DNA of 49,952 nt from Mesorhizobium sp. CA14 (GCF_020165195.1 NZ_JAIUHR010000035.1:1-49952); one strand, 5' to 3'. Counted from the first letter of the stretch, positions 8,475 to 16,744 are shown. Numbers and translations: made by a program. The notes: generated by a model not told the origin, from the sequence alone.

Positions 8475-9251
8475 ATGGGCCGTTTCGATGGGATGACGGT
8501 GCTGATCACCGGCGCGACCGGCGGTCTCGGCAGCGGCGCGGCAAAGGCCTTCGCCGCCGAAGGGGCGCGGCTGGTGCTCTCCGATCTCGACGAAGCTGCG
8601 CTCGGCGGTTTCGCCGCAACGCTCGACGCCGAGACGGCTCACCTTGCCGGCAATATCGCCGACGAAAAGCTCTCGGAGGATCTGGTGAAGCTTGCCATGC
8701 AAAAGTTCGGCCGGCTTGACGTCGCCGTCAACAATGCTGGCATCGTCCACTCCTTCGTGCGCCTGCCGCAGGTGTCCTCGGAAGAGGCGCGCCGCGTGGT
8801 CGAGGTCGACCTGCTCGGCGTTTTCTATGCCATGAAGCACCAGATTCCTCAGTTGGAACGGCAATTCAAGGAAGGCGGCAAGGGCGGTGTCATCGTCAAC
8901 ATCGCCTCGGTCGCCGGCCTCTCCGGCGCGCCGAAGCTATCGGTCTATGCCGCCGCCAAGCACGGCGTCATCGGCCTGACGCGCTCGGCCGCCCTGGAAT
9001 ATGCCAGCAAGGGAATACGCATCAACGCGGTCTGCCCGGCCCACACCCGCACGGCGATGGTCGACGGCTTCGTGCGTTTCACAGGAGTGTCCGAAGCCGA
9101 AGCGCTCGCCGAGCTCACGCGCGGCGTGCCGATGAAGCGTGTCGGCGAGGTCGACGAGATCATCACCGGCATCCTGTTCCTTGCCGACCCTGGCAACTCG
9201 TTCATGACCGGCCACACGCTGGCGCTCGATGGCGGCGTTGGCGCTATCTGA
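8475..9251 (+). CDS. SDR family NAD(P)-dependent oxidoreductase
   Basis: A second classical short-chain dehydrogenase of 258 aa. It shows TGATGGLG at residues 12-19, NNAGIVHS near 90, IASVAG, the catalytic Y-A-A-A-K pair and a CPAHTRT segment after the active site. The ATG at 8475 follows GGGAGAG and lies 18 bp after the kinase stop, so it is the last gene of the operon. It differs clearly in sequence from the SDR at 6075 and probably catalyses a separate redox step, for example reduction of a keto-acid CoA or oxidation of a 3-hydroxyacyl-CoA. Confidence 0.9.
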   Translation: MGRFDGMTVLITGATGGLGSGAAKAFAAEGARLVLSDLDEAALGGFAATLDAETAHLAGNIADEKLSEDLVKLAMQKFGRLDVAVNNAGIVHSFVRLPQVSSEEARRVVEVDLLGVFYAMKHQIPQLERQFKEGGKGGVIVNIASVAGLSGAPKLSVYAAAKHGVIGLTRSAALEYASKGIRINAVCPAHTRTAMVDGFVRFTGVSEAEALAELTRGVPMKRVGEVDEIITGILFLADPGNSFMTGHTLALDGGVGAI

Positions 9252-9319
9252 GCAACTTCAGGAAAAGTAGCCTAGACTAGCGGTTTTTCGTCCGGAATTG
9301 CGTTAAAACAAAGAGTTAG
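9252..9319. repeat. RIME-type intergenic mosaic repeat
   Basis: Immediately after the SDR stop codon lies a degenerate palindrome starting GCAACTTCAGGAAAAG and ending CGTCCGGAATTGC, followed by the tail TTAAAACAAAGAGTTAG. The same architecture occurs at 27823 and 38556 in this window. This is the pattern of rhizobial intergenic mosaic elements; it may also fold as a transcript-end hairpin for the operon. Confidence 0.6.
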
Positions 9320-9411
9320 TGTGCACGCAAGGGAACTGGAACGCTCTCTTGTCCGTTTCCGTACACCGTATATAACTTCGTCAGGCAACCAACGATAAGA
9401 GGCAGCGGACA

Positions 9412-10056
9412 TTGGCGCTGAGCGTTCAGAAACGCCGCGAGAAACAGAAGGCAGAGCTTCGCTCGGAACTGGTCGCGGCGGCTCACAAGCTGGTCCAGGA
9501 AGAGGGCTATGAGGGCTTGACCATCCGCAAGCTGGCCAAGCGCGTCGGCTACGCGCCGATGTCGGTTTATTCCTATTTCGCCGACAAGCAGGACATTCTG
9601 TTCGCGCTGGCCGAAGACGCCTTCGAAACGCTCGCCCGCCGCATCGAGGAGCACCCCGCGGACGATCCGGTCGAGGCGCTGCGGGCGGTGATGACCGAAT
9701 ATGCCGCCTTCGGGCTCGGCAACCCCAATGAATACCGTACCGTTTTCATGACCGAGAAAACCAGGTTGCCCGAAGGCCGCAGCTATGAGGACATGGAAGA
9801 GGGCAACCCGGCCATGAAGGTGCTGATAAGCCGGGTCGAGGCGTGCGTGGCCGCCGGCAAGCTCAAGGGCGATCCGCGCGCCATCGCCACCATGCTGTGG
9901 ACCGTCGGCCACGGTACGATTTCGCTCTTGATTACCTTCCCCTTCTATCCGTTCGGTGACCCCCAGGCCTATGTGAAGCGGATGTGCGACTTCATGCTGG
10001 CCTCGTTGTCAGCGCAGGATATCCCCGCGCTCACCGAAACGCCCGTCAACTGCTGA
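9412..10056 (+). CDS. TetR/AcrR family transcriptional regulator
   Basis: The 214-aa protein has an N-terminal TetR helix-turn-helix (residues 15-62) with GYEGLTIRKLAKRVGYAP and SVYSYFADKQDIL, and a variable C-terminal ligand domain. The start codon is TTG with an AAGAGGCAG ribosome site. It lies downstream of the acyl-CoA operon and upstream of a gene with strong palindromic sites, and probably controls one or both. The segment just before it (9356-9376) contains CCGTACACCGTA, partly like those palindromes, suggesting autoregulation. The ligand is unknown; an acyl-CoA thioester would fit. Confidence 0.88.
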   Translation: MALSVQKRREKQKAELRSELVAAAHKLVQEEGYEGLTIRKLAKRVGYAPMSVYSYFADKQDILFALAEDAFETLARRIEEHPADDPVEALRAVMTEYAAFGLGNPNEYRTVFMTEKTRLPEGRSYEDMEEGNPAMKVLISRVEACVAAGKLKGDPRAIATMLWTVGHGTISLLITFPFYPFGDPQAYVKRMCDFMLASLSAQDIPALTETPVNC

Positions 10057-10134
10057 CCGGCGTCTGCGTCGGCTCTCCGTTATGCTGATCGCCTGGATTT
10101 TCGCGCGACGAATTCCTACGTTCAACAAAAGTTG

Positions 10135-10148
10135 TCGTACACGTACAA
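10135..10148. promoter_or_regulatory. Operator-like near-palindrome A
   Basis: TCGTACACGTACAA is a near-perfect 14-bp palindrome lying just upstream of the candidate -35 box of the small secreted protein gene. It shares the TCGTAC-A-x-GTAC core with the perfect palindrome at 10195-10208. The pair, about 60 bp apart centre to centre, looks like a dual operator. The adjacent TetR gene is the obvious candidate to bind it. Confidence 0.55.
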
Positions 10149-10156
10149 ATTCCCTC

Positions 10157-10185
10157 TTGAATTCAGCTTCCGTTAACCGTATTTG
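10157..10185 (+). promoter_or_regulatory. Sigma-70-like promoter of the small secreted protein gene
   Basis: TTGAAT (10157-10162) and TATTTG (10180-10185) are separated by exactly 17 bp. The pair sits between two palindromes, so a bound repressor would cover the start point. The -10 box is only a moderate match. The assignment rests on spacing and position. Confidence 0.45.
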
Positions 10186-10194
10186 TACGTCCTA

Positions 10195-10208
10195 TCGTAC
10201 ATGTACGA
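10195..10208. promoter_or_regulatory. Operator-like perfect palindrome B
   Basis: TCGTACATGTACGA is a perfect 14-bp palindrome located downstream of the candidate -10 box and 14 bp before the ATG of the secreted protein gene. An extra TGTACGT half-copy lies just before it (10184-10190). This placement is typical of a repressor operator. Confidence 0.6.
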
Positions 10209-10222
10209 ACTGGAGATGGAAG

Positions 10223-10462
10223 ATGAAGAAGATGATCCTCGCCCTTGCCACGGTGCTGGCCTTCTCGGGTGCCGCCGTCGCCGGCGCGAGCCATCCGGCG
10301 AAGCACGCCCCAGCGGCGGCCTGCGCTCAGGCCAACGCCAATGTGGTTCTTGATTGCACCGCGACCGGTTCGGTCGAAAAGGCGGACGCCGCCAAAACCC
10401 AGACCACCAAAAGCCCGCGCCTCGGCATTGACGTGAACCCCTGGTTCGTGCCCGGCCTCTGA
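10223..10462 (+). CDS. Small secreted protein of unknown function
   Basis: I chose the ATG at 10223, which follows a GGAGATGGAAG ribosome site; the frame extends upstream only through the promoter region. The 79-aa product begins with a clear signal peptide (MKKMILALATVLAFSGAAVAGA, shown here in part as residues 1-20), so the mature peptide would be about 57 aa and periplasmic or secreted. It has two cysteines 14 residues apart, which could form a disulfide, and ends IDVNPWFVPGL. I recognise no domain. It has its own promoter with paired palindromes and its own strong terminator, so it is an independently regulated unit. Confidence 0.75.
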   Translation: MKKMILALATVLAFSGAAVAGASHPAKHAPAAACAQANANVVLDCTATGSVEKADAAKTQTTKSPRLGIDVNPWFVPGL

Positions 10463-10512
10463 AGCAATTCCAGCCTAAAGCTCAGCAGCTTCGAAGCACC
10501 GCAAAAGCGAAA

Positions 10513-10549
10513 AACGAAAACGGGCGGCACTTGGCCGCCCGTTTTCGTT
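10513..10549. terminator. Strong bidirectional intrinsic terminator
   Basis: A perfect 16-bp inverted repeat has arms at 10513-10528 and 10534-10549 around a 5-nt loop (ACTTG), with a GGGCGGC core and A/T-rich outer parts on both sides. It ends the plus-strand secreted protein transcript and, in the opposite direction, the convergent small gene at 10583-10807. Confidence 0.85.
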
Positions 10550-10582
10550 TCGTCTGAAGTCCGATTGCCTGCTGCGACGGCG

Positions 10583-10807
10583 CTACTTCTTGCGCGACTT
10601 CAGTCCAGGCACGGTCTTGGCCTTGCCGGGCTTTGCCGGCCCGCCGGGGATGGAAGTGCTGGTGACCGACACCGGATCGCTGGCCGGAAACGTGTCCTCG
10701 AGGCCTTCCTCGAGTTCCTCTTCCTCAAGCTCGCGACGCCTTTCGTGCTCCAGCGAACGGACTGCAGCTGTCTTGTTGGATGACTTCGGCGCGGATTTGG
10801 ACGGCAT
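10583..10807 (-). CDS. Conserved small acidic-centred hypothetical protein
   Basis: The 74-aa product starts at the ATG at 10807, with GAGGGAG 8 bp upstream; a TTG six codons earlier is unlikely. The middle is a run of charged residues (HERRRELEEEELEEGLEDT) leading into FPASDPVSVT, and the ends are Lys/Pro rich. The E-G-L-E-D-T-F-P-A-S-D-P segment recurs in small rhizobial proteins that have no known function. There is no signal peptide or membrane segment. It is transcribed towards the strong terminator shared with the secreted protein gene. Confidence 0.7.
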   Translation of the reverse strand: MPSKSAPKSSNKTAAVRSLEHERRRELEEEELEEGLEDTFPASDPVSVTSTSIPGGPAKPGKAKTVPGLKSRKK

Positions 10808-10879
10808 CGGCAATCTCCCTCGCAAGCCGCAGAAACGGCATGGACTGGCAATGGTTCCTTGGAACCGACGCCGCGAAGC

Positions 10880-11464
10880 TCAGTTCGCCGCGTCGCTCGC
10901 CGCTTCCGACAGCAGAGTAAAGACATAGTCCGAGAAGGAACGCCAGCATTCCACGCGGAACGCATCGGCCGCGCTGCGCAGCAGCACGATCTCGGACTTG
11001 CCGAGAATGGTGCGCGAGGCAGCACCCACCGGGAAAGCCTCGAGCGACAGGTCCTGCGGACAGCCCGAATTGATCGTCGCCGCGGCAGCAGGTCCGGCAA
11101 CCGAAATCCCGACATTGCGGTGCGAGATGCCGACTGCCGAATGCAGCGCCGTCACCTTGGCGCAGTCGGCGAGCGGATCGTTTCCCGCCTCGTCGATGAC
11201 CATCCATTCGTCGGGCCCGAGCCACAGCGCCGTGCGCCCGTCCTTCGTCGCCGAAGTCTTGGGCTTTGTCGGCAGCGTGAGACCGAGCGCCTTCGAGAGC
11301 GCGGCAAGCGAAACCTGCGGCGCACGCAGCGAGATGCGTTCGGCCGGCGGCAGCACCTCGACTTTGACATCCGGTGCCGACAGCACCCGGCCGTCGAGCG
11401 CCGGACGCCGCTCGACGGAGGCGGAAGCAGCAGCGGCTTTTGTCTTGGCGGCGGCCTTAGCCAT
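10880..11464 (-). CDS. soxG: Sarcosine oxidase gamma subunit
   Basis: The 194-aa protein is the small subunit of heterotetrameric sarcosine oxidase, related to the folate-binding aminomethyltransferase fold. The ALWLGPDEWMVID segment near residue 90 is typical, and a Lys/Ala-rich N-terminal tail precedes the domain. I start it at the ATG at 11464, which overlaps the soxA stop by 8 bp. It is the last gene of soxBDAG. The complex oxidises sarcosine to glycine, giving hydrogen peroxide and a one-carbon unit. Confidence 0.9.
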   Translation of the reverse strand: MAKAAAKTKAAAASASVERRPALDGRVLSAPDVKVEVLPPAERISLRAPQVSLAALSKALGLTLPTKPKTSATKDGRTALWLGPDEWMVIDEAGNDPLADCAKVTALHSAVGISHRNVGISVAGPAAAATINSGCPQDLSLEAFPVGAASRTILGKSEIVLLRSAADAFRVECWRSFSDYVFTLLSEAASDAAN

Positions 11465-14450
11465 TGAGGCGTTCTCCTTTCTCGTCGACGAACACCATGC
11501 CGGTGACCTCCACCTCGATCGTGCCGTTCGGCATTGGAACGTAGAGCGTCTCACCCATACGGTCGCGACCGCCGGCGACCAGCGCCAGCGCGATCGAGCG
11601 TCCGCAATTCTCCGACCAGTAGCTGGAGGTGACGTGGCCGATCATCTTCATCGGAATCGGTTGCTTCGGATCGGCGACGATCTGCGCGCCCTCTTCCAGC
11701 ACCACCTTCGGGTCCTTGGTCTTCAGGCCGACAAGCTGCTTGCGGCCTTTGGCCACCAGGTCCGGCCGGGTCAGGCCGCGAATGCCGACAAAGTCGGTCT
11801 TCTTCTTGCCGACCGCCCAGTCGAGCCCGGCATCGTTCGGCGTGACCGTGCCGTCGGTATCCTGGCCGACGATGATGTAGCCCTTCTCGGCGCGCAGCAC
11901 GTGCATCGTCTCGGTGCCGTAGGCGGTCGCGCCATGCTTCCGGCCTTCGGCCCACAGCGCTTCCCAGACAGCCTCGCCGTAGTCGGCCGGCACGTTGACC
12001 TCGAAGCCGCGCTCGCCGGTGAAGGACATGCGGAACAGCCTTGTCGGCACGCCGCAGATCTTGCCCTCGCGCACCGACATATGCGGCATCGCCTCGTCCG
12101 ACATGTCGATGCCTTCGACCAGCGGCGCGATGATGTCGCGCGACTTCGGCCCCTGCACCGCGATCACCGCCCATTGTTCGGTGATCGAGGTCAGCCAGAC
12201 ATTGAGATGCGGGAATTCGGTCTGGAGGTAATCCTCCATGTGGTTCATGACGCGCGGCGCGCCGCCGGTCGTCGTCGTCACATGGAAGCGGTCCGGCGCC
12301 AGCCTGCCGACGACGCCGTCATCGTAGATGAAGCCGTCCTCGCGCAGCATGATGCCATAGCGGCAGCGGCCCGTTTCGAGCTTCTCCCAGGGGTTGGTGT
12401 AGAGCAGCTCCATGAACTTCGCCGCGTCCGGCCCGACCACCTCGATCTTGCCGAGCGTGGAGGCGTCGAACAGGCCGCCCGCCTTGCGCACCGTCACGCA
12501 TTCGCGGTTGACGGCGGCATGCATGTCCTCGCCCGCCTTGGGGAAATACCAGGCGCGCTTCCAGTGGCCGACATCCTCGAACACAGCACCATGCGACGCC
12601 GCCCAGCCATGCGTTGCCGTGCGCCGGGTCGGGTCGAACAAGGCGCCGCGCGCGTGGCCGACGATCGAGCCGAAGGTGACCGGCGTATAGGGCGCGCGGA
12701 ACGTGGTGAGGCCGACTTGCGGGATCGGCTTGCCGAGTTCCTCCGCGGCGATCGCCAGGCCATGCATGTTGGACGTCTTGCCCTGGTCCGTCGCCATGCC
12801 GTTGGTGGTGAAGCGCTTGACATGCTCGATCGAGTGCATGCCTTCATGCACCGCCTGGCGGATATCCTTGGCCGTGACATCGTTCTGGAAGTCGACGAAG
12901 GCTTTGACCGTGGTGCCCGGCCCGGCGCCGGGCGCCGCGCCCAGCATGCCGCGCGACCAGCTCTCGCCGGCGTCGACCTTCGGCTTGGCGCCCTTGCCGA
13001 TCTTGCCGCCAGCCTCCTTCGCCGCCTTGGCGCCCGCCGCGTAAGCCTCGTCAACCGAGGCGGCCAGCCCGTCCGCGCCATTGCAGGCGCCGACCGAGAC
13101 GCAGTCCTGCGCATAGGTGCCGGGCACGAAGCGCTTGGTCTCGTCGTTGAAGGCGACCTTGCCCCGCGATTGCGAGAACAGATGCACCGACGGCGTCCAG
13201 CCAGCCGACATCAGGATCGCGTCGACCGGAATCGTGCGCTCGCCGCCGCCATTCTTCGGCTGCACCGTCATCGAGGACACGCGCAATTTGCCGCCGGCGC
13301 TGACCACCGCGCGGCCGAAATTGATCTCGATGCCGAGTCCCCTCGCCTCGTCGATCACCGGTCCGGCCGGATTGTCGCGAAGGTCGACGATCGCCGCGAC
13401 ATTGACGCCGGCCTTCTTGAGGTCGATTGCCGCCGCGTAGGCGGAATCGTTCGCCGTATAGACGCCGACATTCCTGCCGACCGCCACACCATAGTGATTG
13501 AGATAGGTGCGCGCCGCTGAAGCGAGCATCACGCCCGGACGGTCGTTGTTGGCGAACACCATGTGGCGCTCGATGGCGCCGGTGGCGATCACGACGCGAT
13601 TGGCGCGAACCTGCCACAGGCGCTCGCGCGCCAGCTCGCGGCCGGGGTTCTTGAGATGGTCGCTGACCCGTTCGACGAGGCCGACGAAATTCTGCGCGTA
13701 GTAGCCGAAGGCCGTGGTGCGGGAGAGCACACGCACATTGTCCATGGCCTTGAGCTTGGCGATCGCCGCTTGTGCCCAGGCATAGCCGTCCTGGCCATCG
13801 ATCCTGGCGCCGCTCTCGAAGCGCAGGCTGCCGCCGAATTCGGCCTGCTCGTCGGCGAGGATCACCCGCACGCCGGTTTCGGCCGCGGCGAGCGCGGCCG
13901 CGATGCCTGCGGCGCCGCCGCCCAGCACCAGCACCTCGCAATGCGCGTAGCGCGCGGCGTAATGGTCCGGGTCCGGCTTTTCGGGAGAAACGCCGAGGCC
14001 CGCGGCAGCGCGGATCTTCGGCTCGTAGAGATCCTTCCAGGCCCATTTCGGCCACATGAAGGTCTTGTAGTAGAAGCCGGCCGAGAACATCGGCGATGCA
14101 AGGTCGTTGACGGCGCCGACGTCGAAGGCAAGCGACGGCCAGCGGTTCTGCGAATTGGCCGTCAGCCCGTCATAGAGCTCCTGCACGGTGGCGCGCACAT
14201 TCGGCGTCTTGCGCGCATCATCGCGCACGATCTGCACCAGCGCGTTGGGCTCTTCGGCGCCCGCCGACAGGAAGCCACGCGGACGGTGATATTTGAACGA
14301 GCGCCCGACGAGATGCACGCCATTGGCGAGCAGCGCCGAGGCCAGCGTGTCGCCCTCGATGCCGATGTAGGGCTTGTCGTCGAAGCTGAACGAGGCGGTC
14401 TTCGCCTGGCTGAGGCGACCGGCGCCGGAAATGCGGAAAACGGCGTTCAT
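11457..14450 (-). CDS. soxA: Sarcosine oxidase alpha subunit
   Basis: At 997 aa this is the full-length alpha subunit. It has an N-terminal ferredoxin-like domain without iron-sulfur cysteines (residues 10-105), an NAD(H)-binding GGGAAG motif at 177-182, and a C-terminal aminomethyltransferase (GcvT-like) domain from about 600 that binds tetrahydrofolate and receives the methylene group. Motifs such as GMHSIEHVKRFTTNGM and FDPTRRTATHGW match SoxA. It overlaps soxD by 4 bp and soxG by 8 bp. The subunit channels the one-carbon unit to folate. Confidence 0.95.
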   Translation of the reverse strand: MNAVFRISGAGRLSQAKTASFSFDDKPYIGIEGDTLASALLANGVHLVGRSFKYHRPRGFLSAGAEEPNALVQIVRDDARKTPNVRATVQELYDGLTANSQNRWPSLAFDVGAVNDLASPMFSAGFYYKTFMWPKWAWKDLYEPKIRAAAGLGVSPEKPDPDHYAARYAHCEVLVLGGGAAGIAAALAAAETGVRVILADEQAEFGGSLRFESGARIDGQDGYAWAQAAIAKLKAMDNVRVLSRTTAFGYYAQNFVGLVERVSDHLKNPGRELARERLWQVRANRVVIATGAIERHMVFANNDRPGVMLASAARTYLNHYGVAVGRNVGVYTANDSAYAAAIDLKKAGVNVAAIVDLRDNPAGPVIDEARGLGIEINFGRAVVSAGGKLRVSSMTVQPKNGGGERTIPVDAILMSAGWTPSVHLFSQSRGKVAFNDETKRFVPGTYAQDCVSVGACNGADGLAASVDEAYAAGAKAAKEAGGKIGKGAKPKVDAGESWSRGMLGAAPGAGPGTTVKAFVDFQNDVTAKDIRQAVHEGMHSIEHVKRFTTNGMATDQGKTSNMHGLAIAAEELGKPIPQVGLTTFRAPYTPVTFGSIVGHARGALFDPTRRTATHGWAASHGAVFEDVGHWKRAWYFPKAGEDMHAAVNRECVTVRKAGGLFDASTLGKIEVVGPDAAKFMELLYTNPWEKLETGRCRYGIMLREDGFIYDDGVVGRLAPDRFHVTTTTGGAPRVMNHMEDYLQTEFPHLNVWLTSITEQWAVIAVQGPKSRDIIAPLVEGIDMSDEAMPHMSVREGKICGVPTRLFRMSFTGERGFEVNVPADYGEAVWEALWAEGRKHGATAYGTETMHVLRAEKGYIIVGQDTDGTVTPNDAGLDWAVGKKKTDFVGIRGLTRPDLVAKGRKQLVGLKTKDPKVVLEEGAQIVADPKQPIPMKMIGHVTSSYWSENCGRSIALALVAGGRDRMGETLYVPMPNGTIEVEVTGMVFVDEKGERLNG

Positions 14451-14743
14451 TTCGAGGCTCCGGGCAGCTTCGCGGGCTTCGGCTCGCCGGCCTTGTAGGT
14501 CATGACGAACTTGTCGGTGACGGTGTCGCGCACGGCGTTGAAGAAGCGCGCGCAGCCATGGATGTGCCGCCAGCGCTCATAGATGACGCCTTTGGGATTC
14601 GCGCGGATGAAGAAGAATTTCTCGAAATCGTCGTCGCTCTCGGCGGCAATGTTGGTTGGGCGCGCGATATGCGCCTCGCCGGCATTGCGGAACTCGAGTT
14701 CCGGGCGCTCTTCCTCGCAATAGGGGCAGCGGATGAGAAGCAT
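14447..14743 (-). CDS. soxD: Sarcosine oxidase delta subunit
   Basis: The 98-aa protein carries the zinc site of SoxD: CPYC at residues 6-9 and H-x-H-G-C-x-R-F-F near 60. It overlaps the soxA start by 4 bp and follows soxB by 72 bp. Delta is a structural zinc subunit of the heterotetramer. Length and motifs match the family. Confidence 0.95.
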   Translation of the reverse strand: MLLIRCPYCEEERPELEFRNAGEAHIARPTNIAAESDDDFEKFFFIRANPKGVIYERWRHIHGCARFFNAVRDTVTDKFVMTYKAGEPKPAKLPGASK

Positions 14744-14815
14744 CTGGGTGATCCTAAAACTTGCCGTGACCGGCGCACGCGCCGGCTAAGTGAAAGCAAA
14801 TCGGCTGAGCCATCA

Positions 14816-16069
14816 TCAGTGCGCCACCGCCGCCGCGGCGGCCTCGTCGATGAGGCGCCCCGTGCGGAAGCGCTCGAGCGTGAAGGGCGCGTTGATCGGG
14901 TGCGGCTCGTCCCTGGCGATCGTGTGCGCGAAGACGTTGCCCGAGCCGGGCGTCGCCTTGAACCCGCCCGTGCCCCAGCCGCAATTGACGTAGAGCCCCT
15001 TGACCGGCGTCTTCGCCAGGATCGGCGAGCGGTCGGGGGTCACGTCGACGATGCCGCCCCAGGAGCGCAGCATCTTCATGCGGGTGAAGATCGGGAACAT
15101 CTCGCAAATGGCGTCGAGCGTGTGCTGCAAGATGTGCAGGCCGCCGGTCTGCGAATAGGAGACATACTGGTCGGTGCCGGCGCCGATCACCAGCTCGCCC
15201 TTGTCGGACTGCGAGATATAGGCGTGCACCGTGTTCGACATCACCACGCAAGGCACCACCGGCTTGATCGGCTCCGAGACCAGCGCCTGCAGCGGATAGC
15301 TTTCGAGCGGCATGCGCACGCCGGCCATGTTCATGATGACCGACGAGTGGCCGGCCGCGACCACGCCGACCTTTTTGGCGCCGATGAACCCGCGCGTCGT
15401 CTCCACACCGCTGACCGCGCCATTGGCCGCGCGCTTGATGCCGGTGACCTCGCAATTCTGGATGATGTGCACGCCGCGCGCCGAAGCGCCGCGCGCATAG
15501 CCCCAGGCGACCGCGTCGTGGCGCGCCGTGCCGCCGCGGCGCTGCAGCGCGGCGCCCATCACCGGATAGCGCGCATCCTTGGAGATGTTGAGCGGCGGGC
15601 AGAATTCCTTCGCCTGTTCGGGCGTCAGCCATTCATTGTCGATGCCGTTGAGGCGGTTGGCATGGATGTGGCGCTTGAACACCTGGACGTCATGCACATT
15701 GTGCGCCAGCATCATGACGCCACGCGGCGAATACATGACGTTGTAGTTGAGTTCCTGGCTGAGCCCGTCCCACAGCTTCAGCGCATGGTCGTAGATGCCG
15801 GCGCTCTCGTCATAGAGGTAGTTGGAACGGATGATGGTGGTGTTGCGGCCGGTGTTGCCGCCGCCGAGCCAGCCCTTTTCCAGCACGGCGATATTGGTGA
15901 TGCCGTGCTCGCTCGCCAGATAATAGGCCGTCGCCAGGCCATGTCCGCCGGCGCCGACGATGATGACATCGTATTCCTTCTTCGGCTCGGGCGACGTCCA
16001 CTGCTCTTCCCAGCCCCTGTGGCCGCGCATCGCCTCGCGGGCAATGGCGAATACCGAGTATTTCTTCAC
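14816..16069 (-). CDS. soxB: Sarcosine oxidase beta subunit
   Basis: The 417-aa flavoprotein has GAGGHG at residues 39-44 for FAD and, in G-G-T-A-R-H-D-A-V-A-W, His184, which aligns with the histidine that binds FMN covalently in heterotetrameric enzymes. I choose the GTG at 16069 because known SoxB proteins begin at this point with a K-K-Y-S-V-F-like segment; the frame extends 17 codons further to an ATG with no homology. It is the first gene of soxBDAG, facing away from the YrdB-like gene across about 200 bp. Confidence 0.93.
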   Translation of the reverse strand: MKKYSVFAIAREAMRGHRGWEEQWTSPEPKKEYDVIIVGAGGHGLATAYYLASEHGITNIAVLEKGWLGGGNTGRNTTIIRSNYLYDESAGIYDHALKLWDGLSQELNYNVMYSPRGVMMLAHNVHDVQVFKRHIHANRLNGIDNEWLTPEQAKEFCPPLNISKDARYPVMGAALQRRGGTARHDAVAWGYARGASARGVHIIQNCEVTGIKRAANGAVSGVETTRGFIGAKKVGVVAAGHSSVIMNMAGVRMPLESYPLQALVSEPIKPVVPCVVMSNTVHAYISQSDKGELVIGAGTDQYVSYSQTGGLHILQHTLDAICEMFPIFTRMKMLRSWGGIVDVTPDRSPILAKTPVKGLYVNCGWGTGGFKATPGSGNVFAHTIARDEPHPINAPFTLERFRTGRLIDEAAAAAVAH

Positions 16070-16272
16070 GTTAAGCCTCGCGCCAAAAATCGCGGATGTC
16101 GTTCGGGCCTCTCCCGTCACGCGAGGTGTATCACTAGCGAAACCGCGATGTCATCCTTGCGCTGTTTGCGACGGCGCTTGCCGTTTTGCGCCACACTCAA
16201 AACGGAGTGTCTGCTCTGGCTTCCGCGGTTCTGTTCGGCGACACTCCTGCCGCGTGATGCCGGAGGACGACA

Positions 16273-16642
16273 ATGGGTAATGCCTGGTGGAATCTGACCC
16301 TGCGCTTCCTGCTGGAACTTGCAGCGCTGCTTGGGCTCGGCTTGGCCGGCTGGAGCTTTGCCGTCGGGTTCAGCCGCTGGATTCTTGCTATCGTCTTGCC
16401 GCTCGTCGCGGCGGTGCTGTGGGGCACTTTCGCCGTGCTCAAAGATCCGAGCCGGTCGGGTCGAGCTCCGGTGCCGGTGCCCGGCGCCGTCAGGCTGGCG
16501 TTGGAACTTGTCATCCTGTGCGGCGGCGCCGCGGGATTCTATCTGACCGGTCACGCGGCCATCGGCATTATCATGGCTCTGCTGATTGCCCTCAGCTACG
16601 CCTTCTCGGGTCGACCGGCTGGCTTGGCTGTTGCGACAGTAG
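16273..16642 (+). pseudogene. YrdB/DUF2568 family membrane protein, frameshifted near its C-terminus
   Basis: The frame encodes a small protein with four hydrophobic segments typical of YrdB family proteins, which are usually about 115-125 aa. After Y-A-F-S (codon 16606-16608) the frame leaves the family pattern and runs on to 188 aa, overlapping the next gene by 95 bp. Dropping one G from the GGG at 16608-16610 restores the ending VDRLAWLLRQ-stop at 16642, giving 122 aa. So a single-base insertion is present, either a real mutation or a sequencing error. The function of the family is unknown. Confidence 0.75.
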
Positions 16643-16744
16643 GGCAATGGCGGCTTTGCCGGTTTCGGGTGGCCGCAGCAATCCTCATCTGCGACCAAGC
16701 ATCCAACCGCCGGCAAGCCCGGCACAAAGGAAGGATGCAAAGAC

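Noticed and set aside
10998..13520. 840-codon plus-strand frame
   Set aside because: It lies antisense to soxA and soxG; its His/Arg/Ala-rich composition is the usual shadow of a GC-rich gene on the other strand.
14558..16297. 579-codon plus-strand frame
   Set aside because: Antisense shadow of soxB and soxD with no recognisable domain.
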